NCBI RefSeq assembly: GCF_963576675.1
Contig: NC_088918.1
Span: 40,705,501 to 40,769,500, forward strand
Length of the DNA stretch: 64,000 bases
Direction of reading: 5' to 3'
Source: Euphorbia lathyris
Taxonomy: Eukaryota > Streptophyta > Magnoliopsida > Malpighiales > Euphorbiaceae
The position numbers were made by a program, and so were the translations under genes. How positions within the stretch are numbered: position 1 is the stretch's first letter; every line of letters begins with the position of its first letter. Positions 43,595 to 55,511 of the stretch are shown here, piece after piece. The notes beneath the pieces are model-generated. The model saw nothing but the letters and a program-made list of their open reading frames with translations. It had not been told where the DNA came from and did not search any database.

Positions 43595-43927
43595 TTAAAA
43601 CTGTTGAAAAATGAATATAAAAATTGGATATACAACCTCTGGAAGCTCAGAAAGTATATAGCAAAAACAGGCTATTTTGTTTCTTTTTGCTTCTTTAGAT
43701 TGTTGGTTCAATATTTTCATTTTGGAAAGATATGTTTCTGAAAGTGGTGCCAAGAATGAAATAAGTATTGAGAAAATGATATATTCTCTAGGTGACAAGA
43801 TTAGAGATGCAATGCAGAAGATTTGAGATTGAGCTCCTATCCTTGGAACGGATGTGCCCGTGTCAGCCATAAGAACCGTCGGAAGCAACTCGCAGTGATT
43901 GCTGCTGTTGTAACCACAGTAGTCCAC
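43595..43927 (-). other. hydrophobic 110-codon ORF inside the long-TIR element
   Basis: Contains 'GTSVPRIGAQSQIFCIASLI' and 'EYIIFSILISFLAPLSE', with one or two potential membrane segments and a basic tail. I do not recognise it. Its GC content is higher than the surrounding DNA at the N-terminal end, which would fit a captured host-gene piece, but it could be chance. Confidence 0.35.
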
Positions 43928-44172
43928 GCCGAGCAGCGGTTGAGCCGCCAGACTTCATCATCGACGAGAGAGAAAGATAGAGAAAAAAAGAGAGTGACAG
44001 ATCAGTCGATGCCGAGTAGCGGTTGAGCCTCCAGACTTCATCATCGACAAGAGAGAAAGAGAGAGAAACGAAGAGAGTGATAGATTAGTCCACGCCGAGC
44101 AGAGGTTGAGCCGCCGGACTTCATCATCGACGAGAGAGAAAGAGAGAGAAACGAAGAGAGTGACGGATTAGA
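43920..44172 (+). repeat. three tandem 84-bp units
   Basis: Units begin 'CCACGCCGAGCAGCGGTTGA' (with variants), continue 'CAGACTTCATCATCGACGAG' and end in a GA-rich 'GAGAGAAAGAGAGAGAAACG' stretch. Confidence 0.8.
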
Positions 44173-44413
44173 GGAGAGAGATTGAGTCTTTTAATTTTTA
44201 ATTAAAATTTATTAAATAAATAGTTAAAATCTTAAAAAGTGGTCAAATAAATGGTCTAAATTCTAATTTACTGGTTAGTGTCGGTTAGAAATATTAAATT
44301 GTCCGGCCATTTATAGTTCGAGTATATTTTTGAGACAAAATGTAATTCAGGTACCAAAGTGTGAATTGAGGTATAATTCAGGTACTATTGGTGTAATTTA
44401 CTCAATTTCTTAA

Positions 44414-45819
44414 TAATAATTGATTTTTTCTCAAAAAAAAAAAACCCAAACATTAACGTGCCGCAGCAGCAAACATAAAGAGTTGCAATGTAGCATGTGA
44501 ATGAAGAGAAAAGAAAATTCGAGGAAAGTACCTCGCAATCAATCTTTCTTTTTCATACCAAAGTATTTTCCCATCCATGACCATGACGATGCTTTATATG
44601 ATAATTCCTGCCACAAAATTTGTGTAATTTATTTGTTCTTTAATCATCAAATATTGAAATTGTAATTTATTAGAAAATGGAAATAACTAATTGAAGTAGC
44701 TAACATGACATCACACGTGCGTAACTCTATTTTTTTTTTTTAAGATATTACTCATAAGATACGGTAGTAATTACTTAATTTATAGTTTTTTCTGAAAATA
44801 TATGTATATAGTATAGGCACAAAGAAAGGGAAGTGGGGCTGTATGTATGTATTTGAATAATGAATACAAGTGCGAAATAGGTCGGTTGTTTCCTTCTATT
44901 ATTCATAATACATCAAATCTCCCTTACAAATTTAATAATAATTATCATTAAATATCTGCACAATCTCTTTGTTATTGTTTATTGATATCTGATTGTGAAT
45001 TTTGTAAAGTTGTGTGCAATGAATTTATATTAAACAAATAAAAATTATATTAAAGATAAAGAAAAAATTTCAACCTACGTCATCACATATGATCCGAATC
45101 CATGATTTTTAGAGCCATAGATAAACTCCCAATCAACAGGTTAAGAGTTTTACCACTTATTCTTCATTTTACTTATTGTATTTTTTAATTTTTTTTATTT
45201 AATGAAGATACAAGCATTAAAAAAAATAGAAAACGTACTGCGCTTATTTAGTAATAGTAATGAACTTCAAATTTTTTCAAAAACTATTTTACCACAACTA
45301 GAAAATGAAAGTTTTTACATCTTTTATATATTTTGGTTTTTTTTACTTAATGTATATTAATTCAATTTTTATTATATGAGTGGCAATATTTCTAAAAATA
45401 CAAATAATCAAATTCATGTACTTTTTCTTTTAAAAAGATCAGTTCATTCGAGCAATTTAAATTCAGTTTTTTTATATATTTTAATTTTTCCTTTCTTACA
45501 AATTTCGTACACTTTTTTGCAATTTTTTTTTTTTTTTATATATATTTTTTCTTTAGTGGAGCTTATCATAATTTAGAGCTTTTTAGAAATTATTCAAATC
45601 CTTTTTATTTCCAGCAATTATGAGTCAATTCAGTTCTATTATTACAAGCACCCCTGCAAGTCCGGTCTAGTCTTTCAAAATTAGTAGAGTTCTTGCTTCT
45701 TAATGTAAAAGGATCTCTTCAAGAATTTTCCGTATCCTTTCAAGCTATATCACATGTGGAACCTTAGTTTGCAGGAAATGTATAAAGGCATGCACCGCTT
45801 GATTGAACAAGAGTGAAGC
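44414..45819. other. AT-rich intergenic, no gene seen
   Basis: No recognised gene or bounded element; several poly-T/poly-A runs. The frame at 45376..45576 is low-complexity. Confidence 0.4.
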
Positions 45820-45971
45820 TAGTTAAAGGCATTTGTGATTGATCTTTTGAACATCATTTACTATCTTCTTGAATGGTGCAAGGTCGAAAATGGCTTGGAT
45901 CTTATCCAAATTTCCTATATCCGAACTTTCCCGAACTTACTTTGAAGGTGCCATTATTGTGTTGGGGTTGT
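45820..45971 (-). pseudogene. weak gypsy RT fragment
   Basis: The minus strand reads 'LDKIQAIFDLAPFKK' followed by 'NDVQKIN', resembling the 'DKIQAILDL..P...KEVQKL' block after gypsy RT. Degenerate. The last bases before 45972, read on the plus strand (HYCVG), seem to join the gypsy RNase H frame at 52941. Confidence 0.4.
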
Positions 45972-47474
45972 TGTTATCGTTGTAATTTATAGCATTTTCC
46001 GTACTTAATACGTTTTTAGTAATATTTTGATAAGTTTTAATAATGATATTTGTATATTTTCTTTATTTTATGTATCTAAGTCATTTTTGTGTATTTTTCA
46101 GGCACTTTCGCAAGGTTTCGGCACAAATAACTAAAGTTTGGGCTTAAGGCGAGAACTCGGAAGTAAAACGGAGTAAAAAAAAGAGTTTTTAATGATTTCC
46201 GTCATGCATCTCGTCGAGATGGGAGCCGTAAGCTACAAAGTCTTTTTGTTCACGTGGCGGACAGATTTGACACATTTCCGTATTTTCATCGTATCTCCCG
46301 CATACGAACTCAGATTGAGGCGATTCAAAATGCGTTGGAAAGCTAAGAGAAAGATGTACAAATTACTAATAATAATCATCTCCAAATTACTAAGTTGATG
46401 TACATGTTGAAGCCTAAGATTGCTTTCCCACCTTCACACATTTCAACTTCTAAATTGTCAAAGTCTTCCACCACCCTCTTTAAAGCTGAATTTGGAAGAT
46501 TAGAGAGTTGAAGGACATAAGGAGACTTGGTCTTTGGAAGAATATGTGCCATTTTACTATAAAACGAGACCTTGGGAGCCATTTGAAGATACACCAAGTT
46601 TAGGCTTAATTCTTCCCTCCATAATGTTAGTTTGCTGATTCTCCTCTTTAAGAATCAGTTGCATTTGTTGTTGTAATTATTGTTATTATTCTCAAAGTGT
46701 TGTTTGTACAAAAGTTCATCCAATAAAAGTAAGTTCTAAGTTACCGAGGAAGTCCGTTCGCCAATCGTCATTACGGTTTCTTCTAAACTTTAATCTCTTT
46801 TATTACTATGAACTCCATTATCTATCTTTCTAATGTGTGCTTTAATCTAATCATGGGCTAAAACCCCCTTAACTAAGGCTAAAAGCGGATCTTAACCTTA
46901 ATTATGTGGTAATTATGTTTAACCTATTTAAGATATGTTTATCCTTTTTAAGAACTAACTTATGATTCTTAATGCTTGTTGGAGATGGACCGAATCTCAA
47001 CTCGAATATAATTAATCGTTCATATTACCGTGATTAAATTGATTAATCGAAACTCATAAGTTGGACCTAATGACCATTTAGCGTGTCTTATTGGTTTTCC
47101 AAGATTTTTCATGAATCTTATTACAAATCTTAGATTTATTACTTGAGCTGGACCAAAGTGAAGTGATAAATCGAAGGTTTGGAACTAAGAAAACTTAATG
47201 CTTCTTTGGATTAATTACTTGAGCCGGACCAAAGTGAAGTAATTAATCGAAAGTTAAGAACTAATTACTCGAGCGGTTTTCTTGAATCTTATGTAATCAC
47301 TTTAGCCGGACTAAGGTAAAGTAGGTTAAAAAGGTTTAGATTAATAAAACTTAATGCTTCTCTAGGTTAATTACTTAAACCGGACCAACGTGCAATAATT
47401 AATCGAGAGTTTAGAACCAATCTCGAGAATCTATTAGTTAATAAGAAAAATCGCCATCTTAGAAAGGATAAAAC

Positions 47475-48038
47475 TGTTGGAAATTGGTGTATGTATGTTT
47501 TTATGTGCATATTAAATGAAGCATTTATATCAAGAAGATGGAGGATTATGCTTTGAACCTAGTCAAGAATTTAAAAGGTCATCTTGATCTCTACAACCTT
47601 ATTAATTGAAGGTGGAGTTTACGAAGCATCACACCCTTTGGTATCCTTCTTTACTTCCTATAAATAGAGGCTCCATATTTCTGGAGAAATAGAGAGTTGC
47701 AAAAAGGTTGTGAGTGTTTGCTTAGAAGTATTACTAGGATTCTCATTCTACACACTTGTGTAAATTATGTGTGATCAAAACTGAGTTTGGTGTACTTGGG
47801 TTTTGGGTAGTGAGTGAGTGATTGAGTGTTGTAATACTTGTACTCCATCCTCCTATAGTGCAAAGAGCTTCTTGCAGTAGCTCCAAGGATTAGCCACTGT
47901 TTTATGGTGAACCTTGTAAAAATTATTGTGTTCTTTTTTGTTTGTTTATTTCTATATTCCTTGTTTTATTTCCGCGTTTTGCCGTTGTGTCCTGGAAGAG
48001 GAATTTGGTATTGTGATCATTTTTATAAATTCCTAACA
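47475..48038 (+). repeat. Tork copia 5' LTR
   Basis: 564 bp, TGTTGGAAATTGG...AAATTCCTAACA. 'CCTATAAATAGAGG' near 47658 is its TATA box. Confidence 0.9.
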
Positions 48039-48040
48039 GC

Positions 48041-48052
48041 TGGTATCAGAGC
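48041..48052 (+). promoter_or_regulatory. primer-binding site (tRNA-iMet)
   Basis: TGGTATCAGAGC, complementary to the 3' end of plant initiator methionine tRNA, two bases after the LTR. Confidence 0.9.
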
Positions 48053-48067
48053 TATCTGGTTTGGACA

Positions 48068-51000
48068 ATGGCAGGGTTTGATGGAATAAGTTCTAGAATA
48101 AGCAAGTTTGATGGAACTGACTTTTCATTTTGGGAGATTACAGATTATAGACTATCTGTATAGCAAAAAGCTGCACTTGCCGCTTTCAGAAGTGAAACCA
48201 GCAGACATGAGCCAAGAGGATTAGGAACTTCTCAATCGACAAGTGTTGGGCGTAATCAGATTGACGTTAACACGGAATGTCACTCATAACATAGCAGAAA
48301 CCAAGTCAACAGTCGAAATTATGAGACCTTTATTAGATATGTATGAGAAGCCTTCCGCAAATAACAAGGTACATCTGATGAAAAAGTTATTTAATTTAAG
48401 AATAGGTGATAATGCCTCAGTTGCAGAACATATAAACGAGTTCAATACCATTGTTACTCAACTAACATCTGTTGATATTACATTTGATGATGAGGTACAT
48501 GCTTTAATTCTTTTGTCTTCATTACCTAATAGTTGGGAGCCTATGAGGGCTATGGTTCGTAATTCTGTTGGCAAGGGAAAATTGTCATTTAGTGATGTCA
48601 GGGATCGAATTCTTGCTGAAGAAGTGCGAAGGATTGATTCCGGTGAAGGTACATCGACAAGTTCTGCCTTAAATGTTGAAAATAGAGGTAGAAGCAATGA
48701 AAGGAATTCTAATCGAGAACGAGGTAGATCGAAGTCGAGGAGTGGTAGATCCAAATCAAGAAATGGATGGAAATTGGAGTGCTGGAATTGTGGAAAGCCC
48801 ATACATGTAAAGGCTAAATGCAGACTTCCAAAGAAGGAAGACAATAAGAAAGCTACAAATATTGTAGCTGATGAGGTACAAGATGCCTTATTTTTATTTG
48901 TTGATTGTTCCATTGAATCTTGGGTATTATATTCAGGTGCTTCTTTTCATATACGACATCAAACCGTGAAATCATGGAGAACTATTCAGTTGGAAACTAT
49001 GGGAAGGTGTATCTCGCAGACGGTGAGCCATTGGAGATAGCTGGAATAGGTGATGTTCGTTTGAAGTTAGAAAATGGAACGGTGTGGAAAATCAACCAAG
49101 TAAGACATGTGACTATGTTAACAAAGAACCTTATTTCAGTTGGACAACTTGATGAAGCAGGTCACAGTGTGCACTTTACTAATGGATCTTGGAAAGTTAG
49201 CAAAGGAGAAATCGTTGTTGCTCGAGGTAATAAAACTGGTACTTTGTACATGACCACTAATTGCAAAGATACTCTGGCAGCTATTAATGCAGGTGTAAAC
49301 TCAAATCTATGGCACTGTAGACTTGGTCACATGAGTGAGAAAGGGATGAAGTTGATGCTATCAAAAGGTAAACTCCCTGACTTAAAAAGTGTAGAACATT
49401 GCATATGTGAAAGCTACATCTTTGGCAAACAGAAAAAGGTGAGTTTCTTGAATGGTGGAAGAAAGCCTAGAGAAACAAAGTTGGAGCTGGTTCACACGGA
49501 TGTTTGGGGGCCATCTCCCGTGCCATCCCTTGGAGGCTCTAAATACTATGTTACATTCATAGATGACTCAAGCAGAAAGGTATGGGTTTACTTCCTCAAA
49601 AATAAATCTGATGTGTTTGATACCTTCAAGAAATGGAAAGCTTTAGTAGAAAATGAGACGAATTTGAAGGTGAAGTGCCTGAGATCTGAAAATGGTGGAG
49701 AATATAAAAATAGTGAATTCAAGATGTATTGTGCACATGTGGGAATCAAGATGGAGAAAACTATTCCAGGCACACCTCAACAAAATGGGATAGCTGAGCG
49801 AATGAATAGAACACTCAATGAACGTGCCAAAAGTATGAGGTTGCATGCAGGTTTGCCAAAATACTTTTGGGCATATGCAGTTAACATTGCAGCTTACTTG
49901 ATAAACAGAGGTCCCTCAAGCCTGCTTGATTTCAAGATACCAGAAGAAGTATGGAGTGGGAAAGAGGTAAACCTTTCTTTTCTGAAAGTGTTTGGTTGTT
50001 TATCTTACGTTCATATGGATTATGTAGATAGGTCTAAGCTTGATGCTAAATCAAAGAAGTGTTATTTCATTGGCTATAATGAAATTGAGTTTGGCTATCG
50101 CTTTTAGGATAACGAAAATCGGAAGATCATAAGGAGCAAGGATGTGATCCTCAATGAGCAAGTCTTGTACAAGGACAGCTTGGCAGAAGCTGTACAAACT
50201 GATTCTGAAGTTAAAAAGTCAGAAATAATTCTCCCTGAAATTCAAGTTAATATGCCAAGGCAAGAAAATAAAGAAGTGATGATAGAAGAGGAGCCATGTA
50301 CTCCTGAGGTTACCTTAAGAAGATCTTCTAGAACCACCAGACCACCTCAGAGGTATTCTCCTGCACTTAATTACATTTTATTGACTAAGAAAGGTGAGCC
50401 AGAAACCTTTGATGAGGCAGTACATGTGGATGATTCTAGAAAGTGGGAGTTAGCCATGACAGATGAAATGAATTCTCTATTGTCTAATCATACGTGGAAG
50501 TTGACAGAACTACCACCAGGAAAGAAAGCCTTACAAAACAGATGGTTATTTCGGTTGAAAGAAGAACATGATGGTTCTACAAGGTACAAGGCAAGGCTTG
50601 TTGTAAAAGGATATCAGCAAAAGGAAGGTGTTGACTTCAAAGAAATCTTTACTCCAGTGGTGAAGCTGAACAGAATCAGACTTGTGCTTTCTCTTATAGC
50701 AAAAGAAGATCTGTACCTGGAACAAATGGATGTAAAGACGACATTTCTTCATGGTGAACTAGAAGAAGAGATTTACATGAAGCAACCACAAGGTTTCGAA
50801 GTGCATGTCTATGAGACGATGGTGTGCAAACTGCAGAAAAGCCTTTATGGGCTTAAACAAGCTCTGAGACAGTGGTATAAGAAGTTTGACGGTTTTATGA
50901 TTGATAATGGTTTCCTGAGATGTCAAGCTGCTCACTGCTGTTATATTAAAAATTATGGAAGTCATTACACAATTTTGTTATTGTATGTAGATGATATGTT

Positions 51001-51944
51001 AATTGCAGGGGCAGATAAGAAGGAAATTGACAAGTTAAAAAGGAAGATTTCAGAAACATTTGCCATGAAGGATTTGGGAGCTGCAAAGCAAATTCTTGGA
51101 ATGAAAATCTCAAGAGATAGGGTGCAAGGTACTTTGAAGTTATCTCAAGAAGAGTATGTGAAGAAAGTTTTGCGCAGATTCAATATGGATGGTGCAAACC
51201 TATCAGTACACCACTGGCTTGTCACTTCAAATTATGCAAAGAACAGTCACCCTCAATAGAAAAAGAGAGAGCTCACTTGGCAAAGGTTCTTTATGCCTCC
51301 GCTATTGGAAGTCTCATGTATGCTATGGTAGGAAAAAGTCCGAATTTAGCTCATGCAGTGGAAGTTATGAGCATGTACATGAGTAAACCAGGGAAATAAC
51401 ATTGGGAAGTAGTGAAATGGATTTTGAGGTACTTGAAAGGTACTTATGATTATTGTCTATGTTTCAAGAAATCAGATATAGGTCTGTAAGGTTACACAGA
51501 TGCAGATATGGTTATGATTTAGATAGCAGAAAAAGTACTTCTGGTGGTGTTTTCACACTTGGTGGCACAACTGTGAGTTGGTTCTCAAAACTACAGAAGA
51601 TAGTTGCACTATCAACCATGGAAGCAGAGTATGTTGCTATTACGGAAGCTAGCAAGGAGATGATTTGGTTACAATCATTTCTTGAAGAGTTGGGATAGAA
51701 ACATGAGACAAATATTCTACATTACGACAGTCAAAGTGCTATTCATTTAGCAAAGAATCCAACTTTTCATGGAAGAACAAAGCACATTCAGGTGTGATAC
51801 CATTTTATTAGATCGGCATTAGAAGATGGAGTTTTGATGCTCGATAAGATTCTTGGAAGTAAGAATCCTGCTGATATGTTAACAAAGACAGTGACTGTTG
51901 AGAAGTTAAAGCTGTGCGCAGCTTCAGTTGGCCTCAATGCATGA
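48068..51944 (+). pseudogene. copia gag-pol, several frameshifts
   Basis: Gag starts at ATG 48068 ('KFDGTDFSFWE') but is frame-shifted near 48110-48240. It continues to a knuckle region 'CWNCGKPIHVKAKC' (48780s) and protease 'SWVLYSGASFH', where DSGA is expected. Integrase is in another frame: WHCRLGHM zinc part, HTDVWGP, 'LRSENGGEY', 'TPQQNGIAERMNRT'. A stop ends it at 50107. RT from 50144 has 'MDVKTTFLHG', 'YGLKQ' and the catalytic 'LLYVDDMLIAG'. RNase H (51290-51944) has 'STSGGVFTLGGTTVSW', 'STMEAEYVA' and 'NPADMLTKTV'. At least four lesions make it inactive. The second integrase Asp appears as Glu. Confidence 0.9.
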
Positions 51945-52033
51945 AGAGGTTGTTTGAGCTACTGCTTTGATTCGTTGACTTTACACTGAAGTTGATGTGA
52001 AGACTAATTGAAATAAGTCTTCAAGTGGGAGAT

Positions 52034-52627
52034 TGTTGGAAATTAGTGCATGTATGTTTTTTTTTTTTGACAACGGTGCATGTATGTTTTTATGTGCATA
52101 TTAAATGAAGCATTTATATCAAGAAGATGGAGGATTATGCTTTGAACCTAGTCAAGAATTTAAAAGGTCATTTTGATCTCTACAACCTTATTAATTGAAG
52201 GTGGAGTTTACGAAGCATCACACCCTTTGGTATCCATCTTTACTTCCTATAAATAGAGGCTCCATTTTTCTGGAGAAATAGAGAGTTGCAAAAAGGCTGT
52301 GAGTGTTTGCTTAGAAATATTACTGGGATTCTCTTTCTACACACTTGTGTAAATTATGTGTGATCAAAACTGAGTAGGGTGTACTTGGGTTTTGGGTAGT
52401 GAGTGAGTGATTGAGTGTTGTAATACTTGTACTTCATTCTCTTACAGTGCAAAGAGCTTCGTGCAGTAGCTCCAAGGATTAGCCACTGTTTTGTGGTGAA
52501 CCTTGTAAAAATTATTATGTTCTTTCTTGTTTGTTTATTTCTATATTCCGTGTTTTATTTCCGCGTTTTGTCATTGTGTCCTGGAAGAGGAATTTGGTAT
52601 TGTGATCGTTTTTATAAATTCTTAACA
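52034..52627 (+). repeat. Tork copia 3' LTR
   Basis: 594 bp, longer than the 5' copy because of an insertion with a T-run near 52057. Otherwise the two match closely. Confidence 0.9.
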
Positions 52628-52945
52628 AAAACAACTTAAAAAGGAGTTAAGTGTTATTACCAAGCAAAGAGGTTAAGTGAAACTAGAAGCCTTAGTTTCT
52701 TCCATTATAAGTAATCTCTTACTTAATTTGTACAATTTTCATTTCATTTCTTAATTAAGTCTTAACTTGGTTACCCAATAAACTCTACTTTTGGATTGTT
52801 TAAATAATAGATAGTAAGCAAAAGATGAGTACTTATAATCACCATCCTCGTGGGAACGATACTCTACTTTCACTTTATTACTTGATACACGATTAAGGTG
52901 CACTTTCCTTCACATGCATGTATACGTAAAATACACATCAGTTGT

Positions 52946-53195
52946 GCTCGGGCAGGGAATAGACAAACATTTCTAGCCAATATTCTATTCAAGTAATACT
53001 CTTAATGATGCACAACTTAATTACACTACCACTAAGAAAGAGTTACTTGCAGTAGTGTATGTTTTCGATAAGCTCAGACCTTAGTTGGTCTTGTTGAAGG
53101 TTTTTACACAGATCACTTGGCGCTAAAATATCTCATGACGGAGAAGGATTCCAAACTCATGCTGATCCGATGGCTGCTGCTGTTGTAAGAATTAA
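52946..53195 (+). pseudogene. gypsy RT end / RNase H fragment
   Basis: Reads 'VVLGQGIDKHF', 'NTLNDAQLNYTTTKKELLAV', 'FTDHLALKYLMTEKDSKLML' and 'IRWLLLL', which is gypsy RNase H as in Athila-like elements. Stops and a frameshift occur near 53085. It runs into the tandem duplication at 53160. Confidence 0.75.
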
Positions 53196-54428
53196 CATAT
53201 TATTTTTTTGGGCGAACGTTGTCCTTTATTGTATGGACAAAATATGTCATTGTTATATGGGTACAATAGTCGTCCCTAAAAACAAATACAAGATGTCGTC
53301 CCTATGAATGGGGAGAATGGGAACGACAATCGTCCTAGTAAATAAGGACAACATCATGTTTTTCGTACCCTATAAAATTAGGGACAGAGGAATCAAGGAC
53401 GAAAAATGAAGACGGAAAAGTTGTCCCCAAAAGTATATGGATTAATATAATGAAGAACTTAGATGAAAAGAAATAAGAGCATAAACTTCTTGAGAAGATT
53501 GGAGAATCGCGATAGTAAATATCAACATCGGAAATCAATTATGTTGATGCCGAAAATGTTGAACTGTTGAGGGAGACATGACCGTTGTGGTGGATAAGAG
53601 CATAGGTGTCAGAGAAAAATGAGCGGCAGCCGAAAGGGAAAGTGGAGATGATGCTATTATAAGCGAGTCATTAATTGAGGGCTAAGTGGAGGTGCAAATG
53701 TTTTTGCAGAGTTGATTTTCGGCGAAGAGGCTATGTAAGGCTCTGTTCTTTAATGCTGAAAAAAATAAACTGAACTGAACTTAATGCTATCCGATGATGC
53801 TGATCCGATGGCTGCTGCTGTTGTAAGAATTAACATATTATTTTTTTGGGCGAACATTGTCCTTTATTGTATGGACAAAATATGTCATTGTTATATGGGT
53901 ACAATAGTCGTCCCTAAGAACAAATACAAGATGTCGTCCCTACGAATGGGGAGAATGGGAACGACAATCGTCCCAGTAAATAAGGACAACATCATGTTTT
54001 TCGTACCCTATAAAATTAGGGACAGAGGAATCAAGGACGAAAAATGAAGACGGAAAAGTTGTCCCCAAAAGTATATGGATTAATATAATGAAGAACTTAG
54101 ATGAAAAGAAATAAGAGCATAAACTTCTTGAGAAGATTGGAGAATCGCGATAGTAAATATCAACATCGGAAATCAATTATGTTGATGCCGAAAATGTTGA
54201 ACTGTTGAGGGAGACATGACCGTTGTGGTGGATAAGAGCATAGGTGTCAGAGAAAAATGAGCGGCAGCCGAAAGGGAAAGTGGAGATGATGCTATTATAA
54301 GCGAGTCATTAATTGAGGGCTAAGTGGAGGTGCAAATGTTTTTGCAGAGTTGATTTTCGGCGAAGAGGCTATGTAAGGCTCTGTTCTTTAATGCTGAAAA
54401 AAATAAACTGAACTGAACTTAATGCTAT
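53160..54428 (+). repeat. 631-bp near-identical tandem duplication
   Basis: Copy 1 is 53160..53790 and copy 2 is 53798..54428, separated by CCGATGA. Only a handful of substitutions are seen (for example near 53218, 53279, 53307 and 53337). The first 35 bases of each are the end of the gypsy fragment, so the duplication happened after that element decayed. The content is not recognised. Confidence 0.9.
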
Positions 54429-54983
54429 TGAATTTAACTGAATACTACTGAACTGAACTTAACAATAATAATGATATTAGACTTTAAAATAATTTTAATG
54501 ATAATATTGGATATTAATAAGCTTGTAATAATAATAATAATGGTTCTAATAATAATAATAACAATAATAATAAATATATATATTATTAAAGATAAAACTA
54601 AATTGAATATCAAATAAAAGCTCGGCTCGATAGAAGCCTATGAAATTAAATAAAAATGAGTCTAATTTTAACTAAAAATACAAATTACATATAAACACAA
54701 ATTTACATACAATTTAAAGCTCATGAAATTAAATACAAATATAAATTTTCATATGAATACAAATACAAATTTCCATTCAATCATGTCTAGCGGAGAATGA
54801 AGTGGAAGCGAAGAATAAAGATGACGATGATGATAAAGTTGACGAAGATGATTAAAAACAATTAAAATGTAGTTGGGACGGTTAATTTTTAGAACATTGT
54901 AACGTAAACGTATTGATATAATATTTATTTGCTTCTCGTAAAATTTGCAAACAAGTTGTACCAAATAATTATAATAAATAATG

Positions 54984-55023
<40 letters not shown>

Positions 55024-55039
55024 TAATAAATAATGATAA

Positions 55040-55083
<44 letters not shown>

Positions 55084-55277
55084 TAGTTATAATAAAAATT
55101 GATAAATTAATATATGATAAATTATAAATTATTTATAAATAATTATAATTATAATAAATAATGATAAATTATAGATAAATAATAATAAATTATATATAAA
55201 TAATTATAATTATAATAAATAATAATAAACTATATATATATATATATATATTATAAACAATAATATTAAAGTTTTCT
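54429..55277. other. AT-rich spacer with TA microsatellites
   Basis: (TA)n tracts at 54990..55019, 55044..55078 and about 55231..55250, embedded in tandem variants of 'TTATAATAAATAATGATAAA'. No gene. Confidence 0.7.
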
Positions 55278-55480
55278 CCTATGAGACCCGTTTTCTCTCT
55301 CTCAGATCTATCTTCGCTCTCTCAGATCTTTCTCTCTCTTTTAGATCTATCTTCTCTCTCTTAGATTTGTCTTCTCTCTTTCAGATCTGTTTTCTCTCTC
55401 CCAGATCTGTTTTCTTTCTTTCAAATCCATCTTCTCTCTCCCATATATTTCTTTCTTTCAGATTTATTATTTTCTTTTTG
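55278..55480 (+). repeat. CT-rich 5' UTR repeats of LINE 3
   Basis: About eight irregular units of 'CTCTCTCAGATCTGTTTTCT' type directly before ORF1. Pyrimidine-rich 5' regions with short repeats are usual for full-length plant L1 elements and can act as promoter. Confidence 0.65.
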
Positions 55481-55511
55481 ACGCTCTCTCTCTTTATTAG
55501 CGAAGGAAGCG

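Larger units (their letters stand above)
43183..44403. mobile_element. 1221-bp long-TIR (MULE-like) element, TSD AATTTCTTAA
   Basis: Inverted repeats of about 190 bases starting GAGTAAATTACACCAATAG on both sides ('GTACCTGAATTATACCTCAA' follows on each). The direct repeat AATTTCTTAA flanks it (43173..43182 and 44404..44413), 9-10 bp, as for Mutator-like elements. The interior holds a hydrophobic minus-strand frame (43595..43927) and three 84-bp repeats. No transposase, so non-autonomous, possibly Pack-MULE-like. Confidence 0.85.
47475..52627 (+). mobile_element. Ty1/copia retrotransposon (Tork/Tnt1-like), 5153 bp, TSD AAAAC
   Basis: Complete element: 5' LTR 47475..48038, primer site TGGTATCAGAGC at 48041, gag-pol, purine tract AAGTGGGAGAT (52023..52033) and 3' LTR 52034..52627. 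AAAAC flanks both sides (47470..47474, 52628..52632). The 3' LTR has an extra 30-odd bases near 52054 (a poly-T run and a short duplication). Pol is broken by frameshifts and stops. Confidence 0.9.
45972..52940. mobile_element. solo LTR of about 1.8 kb, split by a Tork element, TSD GTTGT
   Basis: Starts TGTTATCGTTG, ends ATACACATCA, flanked by GTTGT (45967..45971 and 52941..52945). Its two halves are 45972..47469 and 52633..52940, separated by the copia insertion. No primer site or coding region of its own is seen, hence solo. It lies in a gypsy RT/RNase H relic, whose plus-strand frame reads across the TSD. Confidence 0.75.

Noticed and set aside
45376..45576. 66-codon frame
   Set aside because: Poly-T driven low-complexity sequence.
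48458..48913. 151-codon minus-strand frame
   Set aside because: Shadow of the copia gag coding strand.
53940..54176. Minus-strand frame repeated in both 631-bp copies
   Set aside because: Preserved only because the DNA was duplicated recently; no family match.
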